Part shown: in pieces, positions 41,959 through 49,176 of the stretch | Numbering within the stretch: position 1 is the first letter of the stretch | Layout: every line of letters begins with the position of its first letter | Source: Candidatus Thorarchaeota archaeon | Lineage (GTDB): Archaea > Asgardarchaeota > Thorarchaeia > Thorarchaeales > Thorarchaeaceae | Length of the DNA stretch: 64,000 bases | Assembly: GCA_021498125.1 (NCBI GenBank) | Contig: JAIZWL010000006.1 | Location: 1-64,000, forward strand | Reading direction: 5' to 3' | Program-made: the position numbers and the translations under genes | Notes under the pieces: generated by a model | What the model was told of the DNA's origin: nothing | Databases searched by the model: none | What the model saw: the letters and a program-made list of their open reading frames with translations, nothing else

Positions 41959-42761
41959 TGGATTCCCACCGCCAGGATCTTTTCTCGTAACTCGTCATCG
42001 ACCACAAGAGGCAGTATCTCTGGGTCTCTCTCCAGCAGTCGTAGTGCAACCCATCTTGGAGGGTATCTTTCCAACAGCTCCCTCTCGTTTTCCAGAAGCA
42101 TGACTATCTCTTTGAGCGATTTCTCGATCTTGGGACTGTATTTGATGGATGGCGGATGGAGACGCTCGTATTGCCCATGATGATGTAAGCGTGGATGATA
42201 ATGCAGATGGTCCTTATCGATATCGCCCGGAAGATGTTCATCTGCGTTGGATTCGCCAGTGAGAACATGAGGCGGTACCGCTTTCAGTATTGCCTCCTTG
42301 AGTTCCTCCATGCCCTCTTTCTTTGGGGCCGTTGTGATAACAACGGGAGCTCCAAGTCGCTCGGACAATTTCTCGATGTCAATCTTATCGCCCCTCGACC
42401 GTACGACATCGTACATGTTCAGTACTACAACAAGCCTCAACTGGAGTTCGATCAGTAAGAGTGTGAGGTAGAGGTTCCGTTCAAGCTGGGATGCATTCAA
42501 GATATCTACTACCACATCAGGACGGTTGTCGATGAGATATTCTCTGGCCACACGCTCGTCCTCGGAGAGCGCACTTAGACTGTACACCCCGGGAAGATCG
42601 ATGAGCTCAAACTCGTAGCCCTTGTACTTGTAGTATCCTGACTTCATCTCCACCGTCTTACCGGGCCAGTTTCCCGTATGTTGTCGTGAACCAGTGAGAT
42701 TGTTAAAGACAACTGATTTTCCAACATTTGGATTCCCGATCAATGCGACTCGGATCTTCAT
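41955..42761 (-). CDS. feoB: FeoB GTPase domain as a separate protein
   Basis: A 268-residue G-protein domain of FeoB: G1 GNPNVGKS, Thr in N-W-P-G-K-T-V-E, G3 D-L-P-G-V-Y-S-L, and G4 N-M-Y-D (N-x-x-D). The regulatory helical domain follows, with a His-rich insertion near residues 180-205 (seven histidines in about 20 residues) that could bind metal. The chain ends before the membrane part, which is encoded by the next gene with a four-base overlap. GTP binding here gates Fe(II) transport by the partner. Confidence 0.92.
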   Translation of the reverse strand: MKIRVALIGNPNVGKSVVFNNLTGSRQHTGNWPGKTVEMKSGYYKYKGYEFELIDLPGVYSLSALSEDERVAREYLIDNRPDVVVDILNASQLERNLYLTLLLIELQLRLVVVLNMYDVVRSRGDKIDIEKLSERLGAPVVITTAPKKEGMEELKEAILKAVPPHVLTGESNADEHLPGDIDKDHLHYHPRLHHHGQYERLHPPSIKYSPKIEKSLKEIVMLLENERELLERYPPRWVALRLLERDPEILPLVVDDELREKILAVGIQ

Positions 42762-42766
42762 GTCTT

Positions 42767-43120
42767 CTATGACACCTCTTCTACAAGTAGTTGACTAGCA
42801 ATCCCGTGGCCGAGAGCAATTCGGGTGCCTCGTATCTCAACCAGAACGGGACCACTTCTCCCACCTTGGACGATCTCGAACACACAGCCCCATGTGAATC
42901 CGAGGTCCATGAGGCGTCGGAGCATCTCCCTGTTTCGTCCTGTGAGACCATGTCTTCCTCCGCGAACCTTGTGTCTTCCTCGTCCACGTGCGGCACGTTG
43001 ATGGCCTCTTATGAATGAGTCTTGTGCGATCCCAACGAGTCTACATACTCTTCCTGATGGTACAGTGGTGAGAATCTTTGGTTTCCCCTTGACCTTGTGC
43101 GCCAATGTATCAATCTCCAT
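42767..43120 (-). CDS. feoA: FeoA-like SH3-type regulator of FeoB
   Basis: A 117-residue protein. The core has L-R-R-L-M-D-L-G-F, V-Q-G-G-R-S-G-P-V and V-E-I-R-G-T-R-I-A-L-G, typical FeoA. A basic segment of about 25 residues (rich in R, G, H) is inserted after the first strand, near residues 38-62, so it is longer than the usual 75-85. FeoA binds FeoB and stimulates transport. It is the first gene of the iron operon, five bases before the G-domain gene. No Shine-Dalgarno is obvious, so the mRNA may be nearly leaderless. Confidence 0.88.
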   Translation of the reverse strand: MEIDTLAHKVKGKPKILTTVPSGRVCRLVGIAQDSFIRGHQRAARGRGRHKVRGGRHGLTGRNREMLRRLMDLGFTWGCVFEIVQGGRSGPVLVEIRGTRIALGHGIASQLLVEEVS

Positions 43121-43161
43121 GTTGTCTATTTATTCGTACCATCTCTTTGGCACCCTATACT

Positions 43162-43196
43162 TTTAGCTTCGTCTAAATATTTTAGTCTTGTCTAAC
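43162..43196 (-). promoter_or_regulatory. Two tandem DtxR-type operators upstream of feoA
   Basis: TTTAGCTTCGTCTAAA at 43162-43177 and TTTAGTCTTGTCTAAC at 43181-43196 are two copies of TTTAG-N6-CTAA(A/C), 19 bases apart. They resemble DtxR/IdeR/MntR boxes. On the minus strand a TATA-like AAAGTATAGG (43155-43164) overlaps the nearer copy, so a bound repressor would block TBP. They lie about 40-75 bases before feoA, whose operon ends in a DtxR-family gene. They might also affect the divergent gene at 43303. Confidence 0.7.
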
Positions 43197-43302
43197 TCAA
43201 AGGATGCAGTTATCCAGATTTAAAGCTTGTTAATGCGACATGTTTCACTAGACCAGACCATAACCGTTAACATGGATTATGCTCTTAAAATCACGAACAA
43301 CA

Positions 43303-44688
43303 ATGTCATATCACAAGACCCCTCTGAAATATGGAACCGCGACAATTGACGAATTTATCCCGACCAAGTTTGCCAAGACCAAGGTGCTTGAGGTCGAAGA
43401 GTTCATACCGGATTTTGATGACTTTGAAACGCGACTTGATCACGTTATGCGTAACCCTATTGGCTCGCCTCCACTTGAGGAATTGGTGAAAAAGTTCTAT
43501 TCGAAGGGTAATGACATAATCATTGTTGTAGACGATAACACACGTCCTAATGTCCACACCAAGCTGATCATTCCCCCGCTCACAAAATATCTTCTATCCT
43601 TAGGTGTGGAACGGGACGATCTTAAGATCATGGTGGCAAGTGGGACTCACACTCCACCGTCAAAGCAGGCGTTAGAAGAGAAGATCTTTGGTCCTTCAAT
43701 CTATGCTGACTGGAAGGACAATATCCTGATTCACAACTGCGACTCCGGAAATCGTGACATGGGGGTCTCAGCAATGGGTACTCCCATTCTGATCGATGAG
43801 CGGATCATGGATGCTTGTCTGGTCATCACACTGAGCGATTCGGAGTATCACTATTTCGCAGGGCAGGCCGGGACCGTCAAGTCGTTCTGTCCGGGTGTGG
43901 CCGGGCGTGAGACCATTCGTATCAACCATCCAAAGATGTTTGATCTTGAGCTTGGATTCAAGCCCGAGTGCCGGCTCGGAAACACAAAGGGCAATCCTGT
44001 GATCGAGGACATGATCGATATCGCAAAGAGGATGAAGGAGCACATCAATATCTTCTGTATCGACACCATTGTAAATAGTGGGGAGGTCGTGTACGTTCAG
44101 GCCGGTGACATCATTGAGTGCCATAAGGCCGCCTCTGAACCTTTGCGGAGGCTTCGTGTCATTGAGGTCGATGAGCCCGGAGATATTGTGTTTGTCTCAG
44201 TTGGTGATCTGGGAATCAATCTCTATCAGGCAGGCAAAGGGATACATGCCGCATGGAATGCAGTGCGTCATGATAAACGAGGCTGGATCGTGCTGCTGGC
44301 CCCCTGCGAGGATGGTATTGGAAGTGCGGCTTACGCAGAGGCAATGGAGGCCTCCAAAGGTATGAACGTGAAAGAGGCTCTCAAATTTGTCATCCAGACC
44401 TACTGCTCTGAGACGACCTTCAAGATCGGAAACCAGAAACCACCTGACCTCTATCGGATACTTCTCGATGTCGAAGAGGGTAACATCAAAGTGATTACCG
44501 GGGAAGACCCCAAGCTCCTTCGCGAGGTCTATCGCATGGAGGGACTCAATCCCTCGTCTACGGAGGATGTGCAGAGGATTCTACGCGAGCTTGTGGAGCG
44601 ATACGTCCAAGAGAATCCTGATATCCCCGACCCACGGATCTATGTGGTGCCAGATGCAGGGGTTCTGGTGCTGGTCAAAAATAGATGA
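43303..44688 (+). CDS. larA: LarA-family protein (nickel-pincer lactate-racemase type)
   Basis: A 461-residue member of the LarA/DUF2088 family: D-D-N-T-R-P, A-S-G-T-H-T-P-P, H-N-C-D-S, and A-P-C-E-D-G-I-G. The founding member racemises lactate with a nickel-pincer nucleotide; relatives act on other 2-hydroxy acids or epimerise sugar acids. No larB, larC or larE genes are nearby, so cofactor supply must be elsewhere. ATG 43279 is also in frame and would add eight residues; no ribosome site separates the two. Substrate unknown. Confidence 0.82.
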   Translation: MSYHKTPLKYGTATIDEFIPTKFAKTKVLEVEEFIPDFDDFETRLDHVMRNPIGSPPLEELVKKFYSKGNDIIIVVDDNTRPNVHTKLIIPPLTKYLLSLGVERDDLKIMVASGTHTPPSKQALEEKIFGPSIYADWKDNILIHNCDSGNRDMGVSAMGTPILIDERIMDACLVITLSDSEYHYFAGQAGTVKSFCPGVAGRETIRINHPKMFDLELGFKPECRLGNTKGNPVIEDMIDIAKRMKEHINIFCIDTIVNSGEVVYVQAGDIIECHKAASEPLRRLRVIEVDEPGDIVFVSVGDLGINLYQAGKGIHAAWNAVRHDKRGWIVLLAPCEDGIGSAAYAEAMEASKGMNVKEALKFVIQTYCSETTFKIGNQKPPDLYRILLDVEEGNIKVITGEDPKLLREVYRMEGLNPSSTEDVQRILRELVERYVQENPDIPDPRIYVVPDAGVLVLVKNR

Positions 44689-44827
44689 TTCCTCTCTGAG
44701 GATCTGGTCTTCAGACCTTGCAGTCTAACCGACCGCAATTGATAGAGAGGAGCCTCTCTTCAGATACTGGCAATTATTGCAGAGGCCTTTTTATGCAGAT
44801 GATGTGCGGTCTTCATGGGTAGTGCCA

Positions 44828-46264
44828 ATGATAAAAGTCTACAATACGCTATCACGGTCAAAGGAAGAGTTCAAGCCACTTGAAGAGAATCATGTTCGAA
44901 TGTATGTCTGTGGCCCGACCGTGTACGACTATCCACACATCGGCAATGCACGATCCTTTGTCGTCTTTGATATGATCCGCCGGTATCTCGAGTATAGCGG
45001 ATATCGAGTCACCTACATCACGAATTTTACAGATGTTGATGACAAGATGATCTCCCGCGCAAATGAGGCTGGGATCTCAGTGCAGGAGTTGGCCGCACGG
45101 TTCATCTCAGAGTACTATAGGATTGCCCACGAGCTGAATATCAAACCCGCAACTGTCAATCCCCGTGCCACAGAACATATTGATGATATCATCGAGATGA
45201 TTGAGTTGATCATCAAGAACGGCCGTGGATATGTGGTTGACGGAGATGTCTATTTTGACGTGAGCGAGCATCCCAATTATGGAGTGCTCTCACGGATCTC
45301 ACCCGATGAACTATCTGCGGGAGCTCGTGTGGATGTGGATGAGCGAAAGACCGACCCACGGGACTTTGCGTTATGGAAGTCTGAAAAGCCCGGTGAGCCC
45401 TCGTGGGACAGTCCGTGGGGAAAGGGTCGACCCGGTTGGCACGCTGAGTGTTCAGTCATGGGTGCGTACTATCTAGGACTGCCATTTGACATTCATGGTG
45501 GTGGACAAGACTTGATCTTTCCACATCACGAGAATGAGATAGCTCAGTCATCAGCCGCTTACGGTGTCGAGACCCCGATCAAGTACTGGCTCCACAATGG
45601 CTTTCTGACAATCGAGTCCGACAAGATGAGCAAGAGTGAAGGTAACTTCTTTACTGCCCGAGAGGTCCTTGATCACTTCGATCATCAGGCGGTCCGGCTG
45701 TTTCTCATCTCTGGTCATTATCGTCAGCCACTGGATTACAACACGAAGGCCCTTGAGCAGGCCACACAATCGGTTGAGCGAATACGCAACGCAGTTGATA
45801 CGATACGCGGTCGCATCTCGATCCTCGAAAAACGGGGAAGTGGCAAGACGGAGGCTGACGACAAGATCGTTGAGGCTATTGATGCGCTCCGCTCTGGTTT
45901 TGAGAGAGAGATGAATGATGACTTCAACTCGCCAGGTGCTCTTGCAGAGGTCTTCGCTTTCATTCGAGTGCTAAACACATTTGTGAAGGATGCTGAAAAG
46001 ACAGCGGTTCTTAGAAAGGCACTGGCCACGCTCTCTGAACTTCTTGGAGTCCTCGGTATTGATGTGACAAAGAGTACTGACTCCGATGCGGGTGCTGGTG
46101 ACTCGGTGCGCCTTGAGGGAGTGATCGAACTTCTGCTTGAGGTCCGGGAGAACGCTAGGAAAAACAAAGACTGGGCAACGTCCGATCGTATCCGTGACCG
46201 CCTCAAGGAACTGGGCGTCATTGTTGGCGATACCAAAGATGGCCCGACTTGGAAGCTCGAGTAG
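44828..46264 (+). CDS. cysS: Cysteinyl-tRNA synthetase
   Basis: A 478-residue class I synthetase: zinc-binding C28 in V-C-G-P-T, H-I-G-N at 37-40, a zinc-site W-H-A-E-C-S, H-H-E-N-E-I, and K-M-S-K-S near residue 267. An idiosyncratic C-terminal helix bundle follows. It attaches cysteine to tRNA(Cys). Its presence means that the organism does not rely only on the SepRS/SepCysS route. ATG 44828 begins the conserved region; an in-frame upstream ATG at 44777 sits on a possible TATA (TTTTTATG). A hairpin terminator follows. Confidence 0.97.
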   Translation: MIKVYNTLSRSKEEFKPLEENHVRMYVCGPTVYDYPHIGNARSFVVFDMIRRYLEYSGYRVTYITNFTDVDDKMISRANEAGISVQELAARFISEYYRIAHELNIKPATVNPRATEHIDDIIEMIELIIKNGRGYVVDGDVYFDVSEHPNYGVLSRISPDELSAGARVDVDERKTDPRDFALWKSEKPGEPSWDSPWGKGRPGWHAECSVMGAYYLGLPFDIHGGGQDLIFPHHENEIAQSSAAYGVETPIKYWLHNGFLTIESDKMSKSEGNFFTAREVLDHFDHQAVRLFLISGHYRQPLDYNTKALEQATQSVERIRNAVDTIRGRISILEKRGSGKTEADDKIVEAIDALRSGFEREMNDDFNSPGALAEVFAFIRVLNTFVKDAEKTAVLRKALATLSELLGVLGIDVTKSTDSDAGAGDSVRLEGVIELLLEVRENARKNKDWATSDRIRDRLKELGVIVGDTKDGPTWKLE

Positions 46265-46276
46265 ATATTCTCTTTT

Positions 46277-46298
46277 CAACGGGGCCTCGGCTCCGTTG
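46277..46298 (+). terminator. Hairpin after cysS
   Basis: A 9-bp stem (one G-U pair) closing a four-base loop, CAACGGGGC with GCTCCGTTG, followed by CACAGTTTATTTATTTCTT. It lies 12 bases past the cysS stop, between converging genes. Confidence 0.6.
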
Positions 46299-46325
46299 CA
46301 CAGTTTATTTATTTCTTAATAAAGA

Positions 46326-47351
46326 TCACGCGTCTTCAGCAACGATGACCGACTTACCGTTTGCGGTCTCTATTACACGAGCCTTGCCTTCCTTTTCCAG
46401 AACTCGCGCAAGATCAAGGGTTTCGGCCAGTGCCAAGACAAGTTGCGTGACATCATAGTCACCATAGAGTCTACGTGAGAGTTGATAGATTGATGTTGGC
46501 TTATCGGTGAGCAGTTCAAGGAGTTGTTGTAGTTTTCTCTGGATGTCGGATTTTAATTCACTAACACGTTCTCTGAGACTTTGGACGTTCATTCTATGAC
46601 CGGGAAGAATTCGATAACCGTTGTACTTGAGGATCAGATCTAACGAGTCCAGATAGGTCAGCATTGATATCCCGGGCCCCTCAAAATCTAGGCTGGGATT
46701 TGAACTGATATCTCCAAGTACATGGTCTCCCGTAAAGAGCAGTCTTGCATCATCCGCAGCAAAGCACACCGACCCCCGAGTGTGTCCCGGTGTCCAGATC
46801 ACTACCAGCATTCCGATTCCGGACTCAAGAATCTCCCCCTCACTGAGCGTCTGAATAGATGGGACTGCCTGTGCAAGTGAGAGAAAGTATTTTGCCAATT
46901 GTTCTGTATTGATTGCCGCGATCGCCTCTTCGGGTGCGCCTCCCTCTTTGGCGATCTTCATGTATGCCTTCATTCTCTCTGGCATGTACTCATTATGATA
47001 TGCGAGACGATAGACATCCTCGCTATGAATTGCAATCAGTGGCTCTTTTAGACCGTGTGATCTTCTTGCGTCTAGAAACATTCCAGCCATGCCTGTGTGA
47101 TCGATGTGCCCGTGAGTGAGGAGTATCTGTTCTATGTCTTCAAAATGGTAGCCTAGATTCGACAAGATTTCTTGCATCTTTTCTATGGCTGGTGGATATT
47201 GTGGTCCCACATCAATGAGTGTGAGTGGTTCTCCTTCGATGAGATAGCTGTTGACGGTGCCCACAGGAAATGGTGTGGGGATCTCAAATAGATGCACTCC
47301 GTGAATTATCTCAGGCACAATTCGGTACTCCTTTACTTGCTCCTGCAGCAC
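46326..47351 (-). CDS. Metallo-beta-lactamase-fold hydrolase with C-terminal winged helix
   Basis: A 341-residue protein. The MBL core has T-H-G-H-I-D-H-T-G, a later T-P-G-H-T-R-G-S, T-G-D-H and a final G-H-R, giving the usual binuclear metal site. Residues 255-341 form a winged-helix-like tail (S-I-Y-Q-L-S-R-R-L-Y-G and so on) as in LACTB2-type proteins, which act on RNA or other esters. The insertion of about 60 residues between the HxHxDH motif and the next histidine is helical. Substrate not predictable from sequence. Confidence 0.82.
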   Translation of the reverse strand: MLQEQVKEYRIVPEIIHGVHLFEIPTPFPVGTVNSYLIEGEPLTLIDVGPQYPPAIEKMQEILSNLGYHFEDIEQILLTHGHIDHTGMAGMFLDARRSHGLKEPLIAIHSEDVYRLAYHNEYMPERMKAYMKIAKEGGAPEEAIAAINTEQLAKYFLSLAQAVPSIQTLSEGEILESGIGMLVVIWTPGHTRGSVCFAADDARLLFTGDHVLGDISSNPSLDFEGPGISMLTYLDSLDLILKYNGYRILPGHRMNVQSLRERVSELKSDIQRKLQQLLELLTDKPTSIYQLSRRLYGDYDVTQLVLALAETLDLARVLEKEGKARVIETANGKSVIVAEDA

Positions 47352-47464
47352 TAGTGCAGAGTTGTCCGTATCTCAATATATGTTACTGATATTTTACAGT
47401 TTTTTGTAGTCTTATTTTCAGAAAGAGTTTCCATTTATTATAATACTTTTTTCTGGCGACCACG

Positions 47465-48367
47465 CTATTTTCGATAGAGCTTGAATTGGCAGCTCTCATC
47501 GCCCATTGCTCGACAAGCCACCTCTTTGACGGTGATCGCCGGATTGTTGAGTGCTCCTTCTATGAATCCGCTAAAGAACCCACAGATCGGCCTATCTGCG
47601 GTCTTGCCCCGACAGATTGGGCAGAGCTTGATGTCGAAGAGTTCGTGTTTCGTGTCAAGATTTACAACGGAGATCTCATCAAGTAATTTGAGTACGTGTT
47701 GAAGATTGACAACATACTCTCCACTCAGCCGCTCTTTAGCAATCATATGACCCGAGTAGAGACCTATCGCGTAGGATAACTTGTCAACGGTTTCTTCATC
47801 TTCTGTGAAATATTGATCAAGTCTGCGTACGATCTTAATAGTATCTTCAGGATATCCCTCGATGATATCTAGTCCCACATGCAGTAGTTCATACAAGCTC
47901 TGTAGAGGAATGTCCACTGGAAGATACTGTTGTAATGCGGGATACTTCTCAATGATATTTCTCAGGCTCTGGTAGATTTCTTCAATACGTGACTTGAATG
48001 CCTCAAATGTGTCCGCTATTGCGATAGCTCCGTCATCATGAAGAATGTCCCCGTACGTGGAGAAGAACTCCCGTCTGATCTGGTTGATGAAGATCTCCGC
48101 GAACTTCTCATGTTTCTCGTCCGAGGCGTGGACTACGAATAACAGCGGACTATGTGAGCTGTATACAAGAACCCCGTCAGATACGGTTATTGACTTGATC
48201 TCCTTGTGGCCGAGTTCCTTCATCAGTGCGTTGATGGCGCTGGAGAACCCTCCAAAGAGATTGACAAAGCCCTCTATTCCCTCCGTGGTCGAGGGGTCAA
48301 GGTCTATGCTCAACAGTGGAAGACCATCCATATGGATGATCATGACTGTTTGAATGATGCTATTCAT
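47465..48367 (-). CDS. Longin/Roadblock-like domain fused to a V4R domain
   Basis: A 300-residue protein. Residues 1-115 read like a Roadblock/longin sensor domain: a strand with I-I-H-M-D-G-L-P-L-L-S, a helix, then I-K-S-I-T-V-S-D-G-V-L-V-Y. Residues 185-300 are a 4-vinyl-reductase (V4R) domain ending C-P-I-C-R-G, E-V-A-C-R-A-M-G-D-E-S-C-Q-F, with cysteines suited to metal or ligand binding. ATG 48367 overlaps the upstream gene by eight bases. It is the last gene of a three-gene unit with two small membrane proteins; a membrane-linked sensor is a fair guess. Confidence 0.72.
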   Translation of the reverse strand: MNSIIQTVMIIHMDGLPLLSIDLDPSTTEGIEGFVNLFGGFSSAINALMKELGHKEIKSITVSDGVLVYSSHSPLLFVVHASDEKHEKFAEIFINQIRREFFSTYGDILHDDGAIAIADTFEAFKSRIEEIYQSLRNIIEKYPALQQYLPVDIPLQSLYELLHVGLDIIEGYPEDTIKIVRRLDQYFTEDEETVDKLSYAIGLYSGHMIAKERLSGEYVVNLQHVLKLLDEISVVNLDTKHELFDIKLCPICRGKTADRPICGFFSGFIEGALNNPAITVKEVACRAMGDESCQFKLYRK

Positions 48368-48734
48368 TCGTGTCTTCTCCGAATAGACGATGGCTGAAAT
48401 CATAGAACTGACGGAATGCGAAGATGAGAATGAAAATCCCACCTAAGAGTAGAAACAATCTCGTTGGTTTCCAGATGAGATCGTAGAACTCCTTTGGGGT
48501 GAACCATATCCATTCATCAATCGCATCCATAATGGTGCTAACGAGGCCGAGGATCGCAAACAGCATGAGGGAGTAGAACGTCCGTTTTCGTTCGATGACC
48601 GGGTATCGATTCTTTGCATAATAGATACTCACCAGTACGATGACAAATGCGATCGCTGCTCCTGCATCCAAGAACGCCTTGAACAATTCAAGTGGTGTGT
48701 CTGGTGGATGAAATATCGTGCCAACCTGCATCAT
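48360..48734 (-). CDS. Small three-helix membrane protein, second of a pair
   Basis: A 124-residue protein with three predicted helices. The middle one ends with S-T-I-M-D-A-I-D-E-W-I-W-F, similar to H-G-I-F-D-A-L-D in the protein encoded just upstream, so the two look like distant half-size paralogs. The frame is open to 48815, but ATG 48734 overlaps the upstream stop (ATGA) and removes a Cys/Trp-rich stretch that looks noncoding. It may form a complex with its neighbour and with the V4R protein. Confidence 0.65.
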   Translation of the reverse strand: MMQVGTIFHPPDTPLELFKAFLDAGAAIAFVIVLVSIYYAKNRYPVIERKRTFYSLMLFAILGLVSTIMDAIDEWIWFTPKEFYDLIWKPTRLFLLLGGIFILIFAFRQFYDFSHRLFGEDTNE

Positions 48735-49066
48735 TGCACCTCCCATAGGCTCGCCCCATAAACAGCGATGCCATAGATTCCCAACGCGAATAATAGTAGG
48801 CCAATTACAAAACATGACCCATCAAGGACATTTAACAGATCCACAGTGAAATCATCGAACTGTAGGGTGTCGAGAGCGTCGAAGATTCCATGGAGCATTA
48901 AAAAGAACAAGCCTGCAAGGATTTTATTCCATCCTTTTGATGTAAGCTTGGGATGTTTTGATTGAACCATGAATGCAAAGATAAATGCCATGAGAAAGCC
49001 AATTGCAATTAATAATTCTATACTGATTAATGGAAGATCCTGTGGATCCAGCAGGCCATCTTGCAT
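48731..49066 (-). CDS. Small three-helix membrane protein, first of a pair
   Basis: A 111-residue protein with three predicted helices (about 14-34, 47-65, 80-105) and the motif F-L-M-L-H-G-I-F-D-A-L-D after the second. It resembles the next protein in layout. Together the two would give six helices, close to the 7TM part of the longin-bearing protein at 57391-58626. I know no family name. First gene of a three-gene unit. Confidence 0.65.
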   Translation of the reverse strand: MQDGLLDPQDLPLISIELLIAIGFLMAFIFAFMVQSKHPKLTSKGWNKILAGLFFLMLHGIFDALDTLQFDDFTVDLLNVLDGSCFVIGLLLFALGIYGIAVYGASLWEVQ

Positions 49067-49176
49067 GATATCACCACCTATTCTACCTGACTCTCCTTCT
49101 GTTAAATCTTCTCAGTCTTGCTTTGCACTCCTCTTTCTCGTCGCTACGGGCTACTGACGGTGTATTGTATGTCCTT

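Noticed and set aside
44689-44827. A tRNA gene between larA and cysS
   Set aside because: Short inverted repeats are present, but no cloverleaf with T-arm and anticodon arm can be drawn.
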